Below, one piece after another: positions 10,232 to 18,055 of a stretch of DNA of 64,000 nt. The notes beneath the pieces were generated by a model. The model made no database searches. It was given only the letters and a program-made list of their open reading frames with translations, and had not been told where the DNA came from. The DNA lies in NCBI GenBank assembly GCA_963752495.1, contig CAVVYJ010000002.1:310001-374000 (forward strand). Reading direction: 5' to 3'. The translations under genes and the position numbers were made by a program. Within the stretch, counting starts at the first letter, position 1, and the number at the start of each line of letters is the position of its first letter. Source of the stretch: CAVVYJ01 sp963752495. GTDB taxonomy: Bacteria; Pseudomonadota; Gammaproteobacteria; Burkholderiales; Methylophilaceae.

Positions 10232-10636
10232 ATGAACGCAGATACGAAAAAAAGCGTGACTAAGAGCGAAAGCAAAGCTAAGGCAGCGCCTAAGAAACCG
10301 AGCGCCACAAAAAACACGGAAGCTAAAAATATTAGCGTTCATGTGCAAGATCGTTTGTTGCAAGTCATTCTTGCCCCACAAATTACTGAGAAGGCAACGC
10401 ATATTGCGGATAATTATCAGCAAATCGCATTCAAAGTGCGTACAGATGCTACTAAACCTGAAATTAAAGCAGCCGTCGAGTTGGTTTTTAAGGTTGAGGT
10501 TGAAGGCGTAACTGTTGCCAATGTTGGTGGTAAGACTAAGCGTGCTGGCCGTCGTATGGGCAAGCGTAATGACTGGAAAAAAGCTTACGTGAGCTTGAAG
10601 CCAGGTCAAGAAATTAACTTTGCAGCTGGCGAATAA
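10232..10636 (+). CDS. rplW: 50S ribosomal protein L23 with N-terminal extension
   Basis: L23 sits at the exit of the peptide tunnel and is the docking site for trigger factor and SRP. Residues 36-134 match the usual L23 of about 100 residues (RLLQVILAP, then GRRMGKRNDWKKAYVSLKPGQ). Ahead of this is an extra segment of about 35 residues rich in Lys, Ala and Ser, with nine lysines in the first 32 residues. The start is supported by GAGGAGAT 5 nt upstream and by close spacing to rplD; there is no internal ATG, GTG or TTG with a better ribosome binding site near residue 36. The extension is probably disordered. Confidence 0.96.
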   Translation: MNADTKKSVTKSESKAKAAPKKPSATKNTEAKNISVHVQDRLLQVILAPQITEKATHIADNYQQIAFKVRTDATKPEIKAAVELVFKVEVEGVTVANVGGKTKRAGRRMGKRNDWKKAYVSLKPGQEINFAAGE

Positions 10637-10647
10637 GGAGAGAAGAG

Positions 10648-11481
10648 ATGGCATTAATTAAAGTCAAACCAACTTCCCCCGGCCGCCGTGGTGTACTCAA
10701 GGTGGTTACGCCTGATTTGCATAAAGGTAAACCACACGCGCCGTTGTTGGAAAGTCAAAGTAAAAATGCTGGCCGTAACACTGATGGCCGCATTACAGTG
10801 CGCCATCAAGGTGGTGGTCATAAGCAACATTACCGTATTATCGATTTCCGTCGTAATAAAGACGGCATTCCTGCGAAAGTCGAGCATATTGAATATGATC
10901 CAAATCGCACAGCGCATATCGCATTGCTTTGCTACGCTGATGGCGAGCGTCGTTACATTATTGCGCCACGCGGCGTTGCTGCTGGTACACAGTTGATTAG
11001 TGGTGCAGAAGCGCCAATTAAAGTCGGTAATGCTTTACCACTGCGTAATATCCCGGTAGGCAGTACGATCCATTGTATCGAATTGCAACCAGGCAAAGGT
11101 GCGCAGTTGGCACGTTCGGCTGGCACTTCAGTACAACTGCTTGCTCGTGAAGGTGCTTATGCGCAATTGCGTTTACGTTCAGGTGAGGTTCGCCGCGTTC
11201 ATGTGGATTGCAAAGCGACTTTGGGCGAAGTGGGTAATGAAGAGCATTCACTCCGTTCAATCGGTAAAGCTGGTGCAATGCGTTGGCGCGGTGTTCGTCC
11301 AACCGTTCGCGGTGTGGTAATGAACCCGGTTGATCACCCGCACGGTGGTGGTGAAGGCCGTACTGCAGCTGGTATGAATCCAGTCAGTCCATGGGGTCAA
11401 AAAACTAAGGGTTATCGTACACGTAGCAGCAAGCGTACAGATAACATGCGTATTAGTCGTCGTCCGAGAGGCGTAAGGTAA
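10648..11481 (+). CDS. rplB: 50S ribosomal protein L2
   Basis: Highly conserved 23S rRNA-binding protein needed for subunit association and peptidyl transferase activity. It has 277 residues with the signature GVVMNPVDHPHGGGEGRT, including the essential histidine, near residues 220-238, and the basic C-terminus KRTDNMRISRRPRGVR. AGGAGAGAAG is the ribosome binding site. It lies 11 nt after rplW and 4 nt before rpsS. Confidence 0.98.
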   Translation: MALIKVKPTSPGRRGVLKVVTPDLHKGKPHAPLLESQSKNAGRNTDGRITVRHQGGGHKQHYRIIDFRRNKDGIPAKVEHIEYDPNRTAHIALLCYADGERRYIIAPRGVAAGTQLISGAEAPIKVGNALPLRNIPVGSTIHCIELQPGKGAQLARSAGTSVQLLAREGAYAQLRLRSGEVRRVHVDCKATLGEVGNEEHSLRSIGKAGAMRWRGVRPTVRGVVMNPVDHPHGGGEGRTAAGMNPVSPWGQKTKGYRTRSSKRTDNMRISRRPRGVR

Positions 11482-11485
11482 TCAT

Positions 11486-11761
11486 ATGGCACGTTCAGTT
11501 AAAAAAGGTCCATTTGTAGATGGACATTTGGCAAAAAAAGTAGAGGTCGCTGCGGCAGCGCGTGACCGTAAACCAATCAAAACTTGGTCACGTCGTTCTA
11601 CCATTTTGCCTGATTTTATCGGCTTAACAATCGCAATACACAATGGCAAGCAACATGTGCCGGTGCTAATTTCTGAAAACATGGTAGGTCACAAGCTCGG
11701 CGAATTTGCGTTAACCCGCACGTTCAAAGGTCATGCGGCTGACAGAAAAGCGAGCAAATAG
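11486..11761 (+). CDS. rpsS: 30S ribosomal protein S19
   Basis: Small-subunit head protein working with S13 near the A site. It has 91 residues and opens MARSVKKGPFVDGHLAKK, typical of the family, with the conserved VPVLISENMVGHKLGEFALTRTF core. Its ribosome binding site overlaps the end of rplB (gtaaggtaatc). It is followed 6 nt later by rplV. Confidence 0.98.
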   Translation: MARSVKKGPFVDGHLAKKVEVAAAARDRKPIKTWSRRSTILPDFIGLTIAIHNGKQHVPVLISENMVGHKLGEFALTRTFKGHAADRKASK

Positions 11762-11767
11762 GAGCTT

Positions 11768-12109
11768 ATGATGCAAGTAACAGCAATCTTAAAGGGTGTG
11801 CATCTTTCTCCGCAAAAAGCGAGACTGGTGGCAGACCTTGTGCGCGGCAAGAAAGTCGATCACGCATTGAATATCTTAACTTTTACACCTAAAAAAGGTG
11901 CGGAAGTGATTAAGAAGGTCGTGGAATCTGCGATTGCCAATGCGGAACATAACAATGGTGCGGATATCGATGAATTGAAAGTAACTTCAATTTATGTTGA
12001 TAAAGGCATTGTGCTAAAAAGAATTCGTGCTCGCGCCAAAGGCCGCGCAGGGCGTATCACTAAACCAACCTGCCACATTCATGTGACAGTCGGCGACGCA
12101 AAGGCATAA
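11768..12109 (+). CDS. rplV: 50S ribosomal protein L22
   Basis: Its long beta hairpin lines the nascent-chain tunnel and is a site of macrolide resistance. It has 113 residues; two adjacent ATG codons (11768 and 11771) are possible starts behind AGGAGC. The hairpin core (RIRARAKGRAGRITKPTCHI) is complete. It ends 1 nt before the rpsC start. Confidence 0.97.
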   Translation: MMQVTAILKGVHLSPQKARLVADLVRGKKVDHALNILTFTPKKGAEVIKKVVESAIANAEHNNGADIDELKVTSIYVDKGIVLKRIRARAKGRAGRITKPTCHIHVTVGDAKA

Positions 12110-12110
12110 C

Positions 12111-12851
12111 ATGGGACAAAAGATTAATCCAATTGGCTTCCGCCTAGCAGTTCAAAAAAACTGGTCTTCACGTTGGTATGCAAATACTAAAAACTTTCCT
12201 GCGATGTTGCAAAGCGACATCAAAGTGCGTGAGTTCTTAAACAAAAAATTAGCTAGCGCGGCAGTAAGCCGTATTGTTATTGAGCGTCCGGCTAAAAATG
12301 CAAAAATTACGATTTACAGCGCTCGTCCAGGCGTGGTGATTGGCAAGAAGGGTGAAGATATTGAATCTTTACGCGCTAGCTTGCAAGGTCTGATGGGCGT
12401 GCCGGTACATTTGAATATTGAAGAAGTGCGTAAGCCTGAAATTGATGCAACATTGATTGCTCAATCGATTGCGCAGCAGTTAGAAAAACGTGTGATGTTC
12501 CGTCGTGCAATGAAGCGTGCGATGCAAAATGCGATGCGTTTGGGCGCTCAAGGTATCAAGATTATGTCCTCTGGACGTTTGAATGGTATTGAGATTGCGC
12601 GTACTGAGTGGTACCGCGAAGGCCGTGTGCCACTTCATACACTGCGTGCTGATATTGACTATGGTGTTGCAGAAGCTTCAACTACCTATGGCATCATCGG
12701 CATTAAAGTTTGGGTGTTTAAAGGTGAAGTGTTCGCAGAGAATACACCTGTTGGCTTAGCTACGATGGCAGCACAAGCTGCAGCGGAGCCAACAGCAGAA
12801 CCAGAGAAAAAAGTAAGAAAGCCGAGGGCTAAAGATGCTGCAACCGTCTAG
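12111..12851 (+). CDS. rpsC: 30S ribosomal protein S3
   Basis: Forms part of the mRNA entry site and has helicase-like activity together with S4 and S5. It has 246 residues, beginning MGQKINPIGFRLAV. The KH domain motif (VVIGKKGEDIE) is near residue 75. The C-terminal 30 residues are an Ala/Pro/Lys-rich tail, slightly longer than in E. coli. Its 3' end overlaps the start of rplP by 17 nt in another frame. Confidence 0.98.
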   Translation: MGQKINPIGFRLAVQKNWSSRWYANTKNFPAMLQSDIKVREFLNKKLASAAVSRIVIERPAKNAKITIYSARPGVVIGKKGEDIESLRASLQGLMGVPVHLNIEEVRKPEIDATLIAQSIAQQLEKRVMFRRAMKRAMQNAMRLGAQGIKIMSSGRLNGIEIARTEWYREGRVPLHTLRADIDYGVAEASTTYGIIGIKVWVFKGEVFAENTPVGLATMAAQAAAEPTAEPEKKVRKPRAKDAATV

Positions 12852-13251
12852 ACAAAAATACCGCAAGATGCAAAAAGGCCGCAACAAGGGCATTGCAACA
12901 ACAGGTAATAAAGTAAGTTTTGGTGATTTTGGATTAAAAGCGATTGGTCGTGGTCGTTTGACTGCACGTCAAATCGAAGCAGCGCGTCGTGTGATGACAC
13001 GTCACATTAAGCGTGGTGGTCGCGTTTGGATTCGTATTTTCCCAGATCAGCCAATCTCTAAAAAACCGGCTGAAGTCCGTATGGGTAACGGTAAGGGCAG
13101 TACCGAGTACTACGTTGCTCAAATCCAACCAGGCAAAATGCTATACGAGATGGATGGCGTAAGCGAGGAATTGGCGCGTGAAGCATTCAAATTAGCCGCA
13201 GCTAAATTGCCAATCGAAACCGTGTTTATGTCACGTCACATTGGTAGTTAG
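12835..13251 (+). CDS. rplP: 50S ribosomal protein L16
   Basis: Organises the A-site region of the 50S subunit. The 138-residue protein starts MLQPSRQKYRKMQKGRNKG, the canonical L16 N-terminus, so the start inside the rpsC end is correct. It has the conserved GRGRLTARQIEAARR and VRMGNGKG motifs. The arginine normally hydroxylated by YcfD/RoxA in E. coli L16 lies in the conserved region, but I cannot say whether that enzyme is present. Confidence 0.97.
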   Translation: MLQPSRQKYRKMQKGRNKGIATTGNKVSFGDFGLKAIGRGRLTARQIEAARRVMTRHIKRGGRVWIRIFPDQPISKKPAEVRMGNGKGSTEYYVAQIQPGKMLYEMDGVSEELAREAFKLAAAKLPIETVFMSRHIGS

Positions 13252-13260
13252 GAAGATAAA

Positions 13261-13452
13261 ATGAAAGCTAGTGAATTAAGAAATAAAAAAACGGATGAGT
13301 TAAATGCCGAGTTGATTGAGTTGCGTCGCGCACAATTTTCATTGCGCATGCAATCTGCAACACAGCAATTGAACAAACCTGATCAAATTCAAAAAACACG
13401 TCGCGATATCGCGCGCGTTAAAACAGTGCTCGCTGAAAAAGCGAAAGCGTAG
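13261..13452 (+). CDS. rpmC: 50S ribosomal protein L29
   Basis: Small two-helix protein at the tunnel exit next to L23. It has 63 residues with the typical MKASELRNKK start and the LRRAQFSLRMQSATQQL helix. AGGAAGATAAA is the ribosome binding site; it lies 9 nt after rplP and 11 nt before rpsQ. Confidence 0.97.
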   Translation: MKASELRNKKTDELNAELIELRRAQFSLRMQSATQQLNKPDQIQKTRRDIARVKTVLAEKAKA

Positions 13453-13463
13453 AGGGATAAAAA

Positions 13464-13721
13464 ATGACTGAACAAGCAAAAGTCGTTCGCTCTTTAAGCG
13501 GCCGCGTAGTAAGTGACAAGATGGACAAAACCGTCGTGGTGTTAGTTGAGCGTAAAGTTAAACACCCATTAATCGGTAAAGTGATTTCTAAATCGAAAAA
13601 ATTTCATGCACATGATGAAACAAATGCATGTAAAGAAGGCGATTTAGTGACTATTACAGAAAGTCGCCCACTTTCGAAAACAAAAAGCTGGGTAGTGAGT
13701 AAAGTAGCGAGTAAAGCGTAA
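13464..13721 (+). CDS. rpsQ: 30S ribosomal protein S17
   Basis: OB-fold primary 16S rRNA-binding protein. It has 85 residues with the conserved LSGRVVSDKMDKTVVV and HDETNACKEGD motifs. It is the last gene of the S10 operon; a gap of 200 nt with a new promoter follows before rplN, marking the S10/spc boundary. Confidence 0.97.
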   Translation: MTEQAKVVRSLSGRVVSDKMDKTVVVLVERKVKHPLIGKVISKSKKFHAHDETNACKEGDLVTITESRPLSKTKSWVVSKVASKA

Positions 13722-13748
13722 TTAGTTGGCTGAAATTGCATTTTCTTG

Positions 13749-13778
13749 TTGATAGAGAATGCATAAGCAGTATATAAT
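13749..13778 (+). promoter_or_regulatory. promoter of the spc operon (rplN)
   Basis: A -35 box TTGATA (13749-13754), an 18-nt spacer and a perfect -10 box TATAAT (13773-13778) lie in the 200-nt rpsQ-rplN gap. The start would be near 13785, leaving a leader of about 137 nt before rplN, long enough for regulatory structure. I see several short inverted segments in the leader but no recognised element. Confidence 0.65.
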
Positions 13779-13921
13779 GTTGGACTTTTCGGCACTCTTA
13801 GTTAGTTAGAACTCTTAGCTCGCTATAAAAGCAGGTGCCCCAATACTGACCGTGGTCTATTGGCCGTCATTAAAAAATGCGGCTAGTTTGGTTAATACGG
13901 ATTAAGTTGGAGATTATTCTC

Positions 13922-14290
13922 ATGATTCAAATGCAGTCAAGGCTTGAAGTGGCCGATAACACTGGTGCTCGTTCTGTGCAATGCATCAAAGTATTGGGCG
14001 GTTCTAAGCGTCGTTATGCCAGTATTGGCGATGTGATTAAGGTCAGCATTAAAGATGCTGCGCCGCGCGGCCGCGTCAAAAAAGGCGAGGTATATAACGC
14101 AGTTGTGGTGCGTACAGCTAAAGGCGTGCGCCGTCCAGATGGTTCATTGGTAAAATTTGATACTAATGCGGCTGTATTATTAAACGCTAAGCTTGAACCA
14201 ATTGGCACGCGTATTTTCGGGCCAGTAACGCGTGAGTTGCGTTCTGAGCGTTTCATGAAGATCGTTTCCTTGGCACCTGAAGTATTGTAA
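13922..14290 (+). CDS. rplN: 50S ribosomal protein L14
   Basis: 23S rRNA-binding protein at the subunit interface. The correct start is the ATG at 13922 (MIQMQSRLEVADNTGARS), preceded by GGAGATTATTCTC; an upstream in-frame extension to 13877 has no family similarity and is rejected. The 122-residue length and C-terminus (FMKIVSLAPEVL) are standard. It is the first gene of the spc operon. Confidence 0.97.
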   Translation: MIQMQSRLEVADNTGARSVQCIKVLGGSKRRYASIGDVIKVSIKDAAPRGRVKKGEVYNAVVVRTAKGVRRPDGSLVKFDTNAAVLLNAKLEPIGTRIFGPVTRELRSERFMKIVSLAPEVL

Positions 14291-14313
14291 GAGTGAAGTA
14301 ACGGGACAATAAG

Positions 14314-14634
14314 ATGAGCAAAATTCATAAAGGTGACCAAGTCATCATTAATGCAGGTAAAGACAAAGGCAAACGTGGCGTTGTTACGTTGGTGCTTGAT
14401 ACTGACCAAGTGGTGGTTGAAGGAATTAACGTTGCCAAAAAGCACGCGAAACCAAATCCGATGAAGGGTTTGACGGGTGGTATTGTTAGCAAAGAAATGC
14501 CAATTCATATCTCGAATGTCGCACTGTTTAATGCGGCTACACAAAAAGCTGATCGTGTGGGCTACAAGATGTTGAAAGACGGTAGCAAGATTCGAGTGTT
14601 TAAATCTAACGGCGAAGCCGTGGATTCTAAGTAA
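14314..14634 (+). CDS. rplX: 50S ribosomal protein L24
   Basis: Assembly-initiating protein near the tunnel exit. It has 106 residues with an N-terminal KOW motif (KGDQVIINAGKDKGKRG) and the conserved PNPMKGLTGGIVSKEMPIHISNV region. It lies 23 nt after rplN and 30 nt before rplE. Confidence 0.97.
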   Translation: MSKIHKGDQVIINAGKDKGKRGVVTLVLDTDQVVVEGINVAKKHAKPNPMKGLTGGIVSKEMPIHISNVALFNAATQKADRVGYKMLKDGSKIRVFKSNGEAVDSK

Positions 14635-14664
14635 TAGACGCAAAGTAATCGCATAGGATAAAAG

Positions 14665-15204
14665 ATGGCGCGCTTAAAACAAATTTACAAAGATTCAGTC
14701 GTTAAAAAAATGACAGAGCAGTTCGGATACACTTCGCCAATGCAAGTGCCCCGTATTGAAAAGATTACACTCAATATGGGTGTAGGTGAGGCGGTTGCAG
14801 ATAAAAAAGTGATGGAAAACGCGGTTGGTGACATGCAGAAAATTGCTGGCCAAAAAGCTGTCGTCACTAAAGCCAAGAAGTCAGTGGCTGCGTTTAAAAT
14901 CCGTGATGATTATCCTGTTGGTTGCAAAGTAACGCTACGCCGCGAGCGTATGTATGAATTCTTAGACCGTCTGGTAACCATCGCTATTCCTCGTATTCGT
15001 GACTTCCGCGGTATTTCTGCAAAATCTTTTGATGGTCGCGGTAACTACAATATGGGTGTTAAAGAGCAAATCATTTTCCCGGAAATCGAGTATGACAAGA
15101 TTGACGCGATTCGCGGTATGAATATTACGATTACCACAACGGCAAAAACCGACGAAGAAGCAAAAGCCTTGCTTTCTGCGTTTAACTTTCCTTTTAGAGG
15201 GTAA
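14665..15204 (+). CDS. rplE: 50S ribosomal protein L5
   Basis: Binds 5S rRNA and forms the central-protuberance bridge to the small subunit. It has 179 residues, the usual length, with the conserved IEKITLNMGVGEAV motif and the C-terminal GMNITITTTAKTDEEAKALL. The ribosome binding site AGGATAAAAG precedes the ATG. The next gene, rpsN, follows after 3 nt. Confidence 0.97.
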   Translation: MARLKQIYKDSVVKKMTEQFGYTSPMQVPRIEKITLNMGVGEAVADKKVMENAVGDMQKIAGQKAVVTKAKKSVAAFKIRDDYPVGCKVTLRRERMYEFLDRLVTIAIPRIRDFRGISAKSFDGRGNYNMGVKEQIIFPEIEYDKIDAIRGMNITITTTAKTDEEAKALLSAFNFPFRG

Positions 15205-15207
15205 GAC

Positions 15208-15513
15208 ATGGCAAAAACATGTATGACAGAGCGCGAGATTAAACGTCGCGACACCGTAAAAAAATTCGCAGCAAAGCGTGATGCGTTAAATGCAACAATT
15301 AACGATCAAAAAGCCAGCGCAGAAGAGCGTCGTGAAGCGCGCATGAAATTGCAAGCTTTGCCGCGTAACTCAAGCCCGGTGCGTCTGCGCAACCGTTGTG
15401 CCCTAACAGGTCGCCCACGTGGAGTATTTAGCAAGTTTGGTATAGGGCGTAGTAAATTGCGTGATTTGATGATGAGTGGCCAAGTGCCAGGCGTCACCAA
15501 AGCCAGCTGGTAA
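15208..15513 (+). CDS. rpsN: 30S ribosomal protein S14 (zinc-independent form)
   Basis: Small-subunit head protein. The 101-residue length and the absence of a CxxC-x(n)-CxxC zinc ribbon place it in the long, zinc-free class. It has the conserved C-terminal half (NRCALTGRPRGVFSKFGIGR and MSGQVPGVTKASW). GAGGGTAAGAC serves as ribosome binding site and overlaps the end of rplE. Confidence 0.97.
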   Translation: MAKTCMTEREIKRRDTVKKFAAKRDALNATINDQKASAEERREARMKLQALPRNSSPVRLRNRCALTGRPRGVFSKFGIGRSKLRDLMMSGQVPGVTKASW

Positions 15514-15529
15514 CTTAAGGAACAGATCT

Positions 15530-15925
15530 ATGAGTATGAGTGATCCAATCGCCGACATGTTAACGCGTATTCGTAATGCGCAAATGGTTAACAAACTATC
15601 GGTTTCTATGCCAGCATCTAAGTTAAAAGGTGCTATTGCTAATGTATTAAAAGACGAAGGCTACATTGAAGACTTCGCCGTCTTGCCAAATGATGGCAAG
15701 CCAACGCTAAATATTAGCTTGAAGTATTATGCTGGACGTCCTGTGATTGAGATGATTGAGCGTATCAGTAAACCTGGCTTGCGCGTATATAAAAGCGGTC
15801 AAAATATCCCTAAAGTAATGAATGGTCTTGGTGTGACAATTGTGTCTACTTCCAAGGGTGTAATGACAGATCGTAAAGCACAAGCAGCCGGTATTGGTGG
15901 CGAAGTGCTGTGCGTAGTGGCTTAA
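15530..15925 (+). CDS. rpsH: 30S ribosomal protein S8
   Basis: 16S rRNA-binding protein; in E. coli it represses spc operon translation. The correct start is the ATG at 15530 (MSMSDPIADMLTRIRNAQ), preceded by AAGGAACAG; a longer in-frame reading from 15476 runs through rpsN and is not real. The 131-residue length and the C-terminal GIGGEVLCVVA are standard. Confidence 0.97.
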   Translation: MSMSDPIADMLTRIRNAQMVNKLSVSMPASKLKGAIANVLKDEGYIEDFAVLPNDGKPTLNISLKYYAGRPVIEMIERISKPGLRVYKSGQNIPKVMNGLGVTIVSTSKGVMTDRKAQAAGIGGEVLCVVA

Positions 15926-15935
15926 GGAGAAGCAA

Positions 15936-16469
15936 ATGTCACGTGTTGCTAAAAATCCAGTCGCTATTCCAGATAAAGTTCAAGTTGCCTTAAGTGCAGC
16001 AAGCATTGAAGTAAGCGGCCCATTAGGTAAGCTTTCTCATGCGCTAACTGATGCGGTTAAGTTAAACCGCGAAGGTGAAACGATTACTTTTGTTGCTGCT
16101 AATGATAGTCAACATTCGCGCGCCATGTCAGGCACAACGCGCGCGTTGGTTGCTAATATGGTACAAGGCGTTTCGCAAGGCTTTACGCGCAAACTTACAC
16201 TGATTGGTGTTGGTTACAAAGCGCAGGCACAAGGTGCGATGCTGAATTTGGAATTGGGTTATTCACATCCAATTAACCATAAAATGCCAGCGGGCGTTAC
16301 AGTACAAACACCAACTCCAACAGAGGTGATTTTAACTGGTGTGGATAAACAAGTGCTTGGCCAAGTGGCTGCGCAAATTCGTGGTTATCGTGCTCCAGAG
16401 CCATATAAAGGCAAGGGTGTGCGTTACGCTGATGAAGTGGTTCAAATTAAAGAAACCAAGAAAAAATAA
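15936..16469 (+). CDS. rplF: 50S ribosomal protein L6
   Basis: Binds 23S rRNA near the GTPase centre. It has 177 residues, starts MSRVAKNPVAIP and carries the signature PEPYKGKGVRYADEVV near the C-terminus. AAGGAGAAGC precedes the start; it lies 10 nt after rpsH and 35 nt before rplR. Confidence 0.97.
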   Translation: MSRVAKNPVAIPDKVQVALSAASIEVSGPLGKLSHALTDAVKLNREGETITFVAANDSQHSRAMSGTTRALVANMVQGVSQGFTRKLTLIGVGYKAQAQGAMLNLELGYSHPINHKMPAGVTVQTPTPTEVILTGVDKQVLGQVAAQIRGYRAPEPYKGKGVRYADEVVQIKETKKK

Positions 16470-16504
16470 TTAGATAGCAGATTAATTAGGAATAAGGCTA
16501 AAAC

Positions 16505-16858
16505 ATGACTACCGTAGATAATCGCTTGCGCCGTGCACGTAAAACCCGTGCCAATATTGCCAAGCAACAAGTAACGCGCCTAAGTGTGCATCGTACAAAT
16601 TTGCATATTTATGCACAAATCATTGCTGCTAGCGGTGATAAGGTGCTGGCAAGTGCCTCGACTGCAGAAGCTGAAGTGCGTAAAAAAGTAAAAAACGGTG
16701 GCAACGTAGAAGCCGCTGCGGTGATTGGTAAGCGCATTGCTGAGATTGCAAAAAAAGCTGGCGTTACAAAAGTAGCTTTTGATCGTTCCGGGTACAAGTA
16801 TCATGGCCGTATCAAGGCCTTGGCAGATGCAGCGCGTGAAAACGGCTTGTCATTTTAA
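16505..16858 (+). CDS. rplR: 50S ribosomal protein L18
   Basis: 5S rRNA-binding protein of the central protuberance. It has 117 residues with the basic N-terminus (RLRRARKTRANIAK) and the conserved FDRSGYKYHGRIKALADAAR ending. A weak AGGAATAAGG ribosome binding site lies 9 nt or more upstream. rpsE follows after 18 nt. Confidence 0.97.
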   Translation: MTTVDNRLRRARKTRANIAKQQVTRLSVHRTNLHIYAQIIAASGDKVLASASTAEAEVRKKVKNGGNVEAAAVIGKRIAEIAKKAGVTKVAFDRSGYKYHGRIKALADAARENGLSF

Positions 16859-16876
16859 TAAGCGAGTATAGACAAT

Positions 16877-17389
16877 ATGGCTAAAGATTTTGAACAGCAA
16901 GCACAGCAAACAGACGGTTTGCGTGAAAAGATGATTACTGTTAACCGTGTAAGCAAAACGGTTAAGGGTGGTCGTATTATGAGTTTTGCAGCACTTACCG
17001 TGGTAGGTGATGGCGATGGTGCGGTTGGCATGGGTAAAGGCAAGGCGCGTGAAGTGCCGGTTGCTGTACAAAAAGCCATGGATGAAGCACGTCGTGGCAT
17101 GCTCAAAATCAATTTGAACAATGGTACGCTACATCACGCAGTTACTGGTACGTTTGGTGCGGCTAAAGTGTTTATTCAGCCAGCTTCTGAAGGTACGGGC
17201 ATTATTGCTGGTGGTGCGATGCGCGCGATTTTTGAGGTAATGGGTGTAACGAACGTGTTGGCAAAATGTATCGGTTCAACGAATCCTTACAACGTCGTTC
17301 GCGCAACATTGAATGGCTTAGAAGCGATGAATACACCTTCTGAAATTGCTGCAAAACGTGGTAAATCAGTAGAAGAAATTAGAGGCTAA
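16877..17389 (+). CDS. rpsE: 30S ribosomal protein S5
   Basis: Fidelity and mRNA-helicase component of the 30S subunit, with spectinomycin-resistance sites in its N-terminal loop. It has 170 residues with the S5 motif region (EKMITVNRVSKTVKGGRIM) and the standard GVTNVLAKCIGSTNPYNVVRA core. Its stop overlaps the first of two ATGs of rpmD (TAATG), implying coupled translation. Confidence 0.97.
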   Translation: MAKDFEQQAQQTDGLREKMITVNRVSKTVKGGRIMSFAALTVVGDGDGAVGMGKGKAREVPVAVQKAMDEARRGMLKINLNNGTLHHAVTGTFGAAKVFIQPASEGTGIIAGGAMRAIFEVMGVTNVLAKCIGSTNPYNVVRATLNGLEAMNTPSEIAAKRGKSVEEIRG

Positions 17390-17391
17390 TG

Positions 17392-17592
17392 ATGGCTAAA
17401 GCAAAAAAAGAAACAGGCGCTACGGTTAAAGTGACTTTGGTTAGAAGCGTTATTGGCAGAATTGAAGCGCACAAAGCAACTGTAAAAGGTTTGGGTTTGC
17501 GTCGCATGCACCATACGGTTGAACTACAAGATACGCCAGCTGTTCGCGGCATGATAAACAAAGTCAACTATCTCTTAAAGGTAGAAGGATAA
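17392..17592 (+). CDS. rpmD: 50S ribosomal protein L30
   Basis: Small 50S protein. Two ATG codons are adjacent (17389 overlaps the rpsE stop, 17392 follows directly); I take the second, giving 66 residues beginning MAKAKKETG. The conserved core (GLGLRRMHHTVELQDTPAVR) is complete. It overlaps rplO by one base. Confidence 0.96.
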   Translation: MAKAKKETGATVKVTLVRSVIGRIEAHKATVKGLGLRRMHHTVELQDTPAVRGMINKVNYLLKVEG

Positions 17593-18029
17593 TGCAATTA
17601 AATACAATTAAACCTGCAGAAGGTGCAAAAAAAGTAGCGCGTCGCGTAGGTCGTGGCATAGGTTCCGGTTTAGGTAAAACTGCAGGTCGTGGCCATAAAG
17701 GTCAGCACTCACGTGCAGGCGGTTTTCATAAAGTGGGCTTTGAAGGCGGTCAAATGCCATTGCAACGTCGCTTGCCAAAGCGTGGTTTTAAATCCATGAC
17801 TAAGGCCGACACGGCACGTATCCGCACTAGTGAGTTGTTAGAGCTGGATGCAAAAGTGATTGATATGCTGGCTTTGAAAGAGGCAAAATTGGTTTCTGGA
17901 ACTGTGAAAGCGGTCAAAGTTTACTTGTCTGGAGAGCTGACTAAAAAAGTACAAGTGCAAGGTTTGCTTTTGACTAAAGGCGCGCGCGCTGCGATTGAAG
18001 CGGCTGGCGGCAAAGTGGTAGAAGCTTAA
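17592..18029 (+). CDS. rplO: 50S ribosomal protein L15
   Basis: Late-assembly 50S protein. It has 145 residues with the Gly/Arg-rich N-terminal arm (GRGIGSGLGKTAGRGHKGQ) that threads into rRNA. The ATG overlaps the rpmD stop and its ribosome binding site (GTAGAAGGATA) lies in rpmD. secY follows 26 nt downstream. Confidence 0.97.
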   Translation: MQLNTIKPAEGAKKVARRVGRGIGSGLGKTAGRGHKGQHSRAGGFHKVGFEGGQMPLQRRLPKRGFKSMTKADTARIRTSELLELDAKVIDMLALKEAKLVSGTVKAVKVYLSGELTKKVQVQGLLLTKGARAAIEAAGGKVVEA

Positions 18030-18055
18030 GAAACCAAAGTCTAAGAGAACTGAAC

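Noticed and set aside
13877..13921. Longer N-terminus for rplN (and similarly for rpsH from 15476, rpmB from 26343, ung from 63060, cytochrome c from 43881)
   Set aside because: The extra residues are not part of the families; internal ATGs with ribosome binding sites give canonical N-termini.
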